NCBI GenBank assembly: GCA_003453835.1
Contig: DMMN01000373.1
Coordinates: 3,479-10,065, forward strand
Direction: 5' to 3'
Length of the DNA stretch: 6,587 bases
DNA from: Bacteroidota bacterium
GTDB lineage: Bacteria > Bacteroidota > Ignavibacteria > UBA10030
A program made the translations under genes and the position numbers. The notes under the pieces are model-generated. The model did not search any database and was not told the origin of the DNA. It worked only from the letters and a program-made list of their open reading frames with translations. Below, one piece after another: positions 6,315 to 6,587 of this stretch (position 1 is the first letter of the stretch; every line of letters begins with the position of its first letter).

Positions 6315-6587
6315 ATGTTCCGCCGGGCCCAGACTCTGCCGAATGACATGATCGCGCTCCTCGCGTTCCTACTCGTTACCTCCTTGATGTATTACGTGCT
6401 GTTTCTCCATCGCGTGCGGCGTGGTTTGGGCGCTCTGAACGAAAGGGGTCTGCACAGTGCTCCGGAGTTTGTCAGTATCGTTGTCGCCGCCAGGAATGAA
6501 GAGGCGAACATCCTTACTTGCCTGCAGTCACTTCTCCATCAGCAGTACCCTTCAGACAAATATGAGATCATCGTGGTCGATGACGGA
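6315..6587 (+). CDS. Second family 2 glycosyltransferase, N-terminal part only (cut by window edge)
   Basis: The open frame runs off the right edge, so only 91 residues are visible. Residues 13-31 (IALLAFLLVTSLMYYVLFL) form a membrane helix, followed by a basic stretch (HRVRRG). The start of a GT2 catalytic domain then appears: EFVSIVVAARNEE (51-63), QSLLHQQYPSDKYEIIVVDD (71-90). The last Asp residues are the nucleotide-binding position equivalent to D78 of the gene before it. The two proteins share layout and motif wording (FVSxxVAARNEE), so they are probably related and act in the same glycan pathway. The gap to the previous stop is 46 bp, consistent with one message. ATG 6315 has only a weak GAG close in front; ATG 6348 is an alternative that would still keep the helix. 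Metal-binding and acceptor motifs lie outside the window. Confidence 0.85.
   Translation, partial: MFRRAQTLPNDMIALLAFLLVTSLMYYVLFLHRVRRGLGALNERGLHSAPEFVSIVVAARNEEANILTCLQSLLHQQYPSDKYEIIVVDDG

Overview
The window is an ordinary-looking bacterial chromosomal segment of mid-range GC content. It holds six protein genes, four of them complete, in two divergent groups. The NuoG, M16 peptidase and class I aminotransferase sequences look like those of the Bacteroidota/Chlorobi/Ignavibacteria (FCB) neighbourhood. The weak or missing Shine-Dalgarno sequences at most starts fit that. This placement rests on remembered sequence style, not on a search, and is low confidence. I see no tRNA, rRNA, CRISPR array, insertion sequence or phage gene, and no sign of recent transfer.

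Minus strand, read from right to left: udk (uridine kinase, 4971-4336) comes first, with its own sigma70-like promoter and the only clear Shine-Dalgarno in the window. A 163-bp gap follows, holding a good sigma70-like promoter (4277-4249). After it come three tightly packed genes: an M16 zinc peptidase (4172-2826), a PLP aminotransferase (2817-1567) and nuoG, the iron-sulfur subunit of respiratory complex I (1542 to beyond the left edge). The gaps are 8 and 24 bp, so these three are probably one transcription unit. nuoG has no stop inside the window, yet its frame is open and motif-rich from 1542 down to base 1 and carries ligands for four Fe-S clusters.

Plus strand: two family-2 glycosyltransferases follow each other, one complete (5090-6268) and one cut by the right edge (6315 onward). 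Both combine an N-terminal membrane helix with a GT2 catalytic domain. The 118-bp region between udk and the first glycosyltransferase is a divergent control region.

How the genes work together: udk serves pyrimidine salvage, nuoG serves NADH oxidation, the peptidase serves protein turnover or processing, and the aminotransferase serves amino-acid metabolism. The glycosyltransferase pair probably builds a lipid-linked or surface glycan. The groups share no obvious pathway. I found no convincing evidence of a previously undescribed system. The points most worth checking are the position of nuoG behind a peptidase and an aminotransferase, its retained N7 cluster, and the structure of the two promoter regions.
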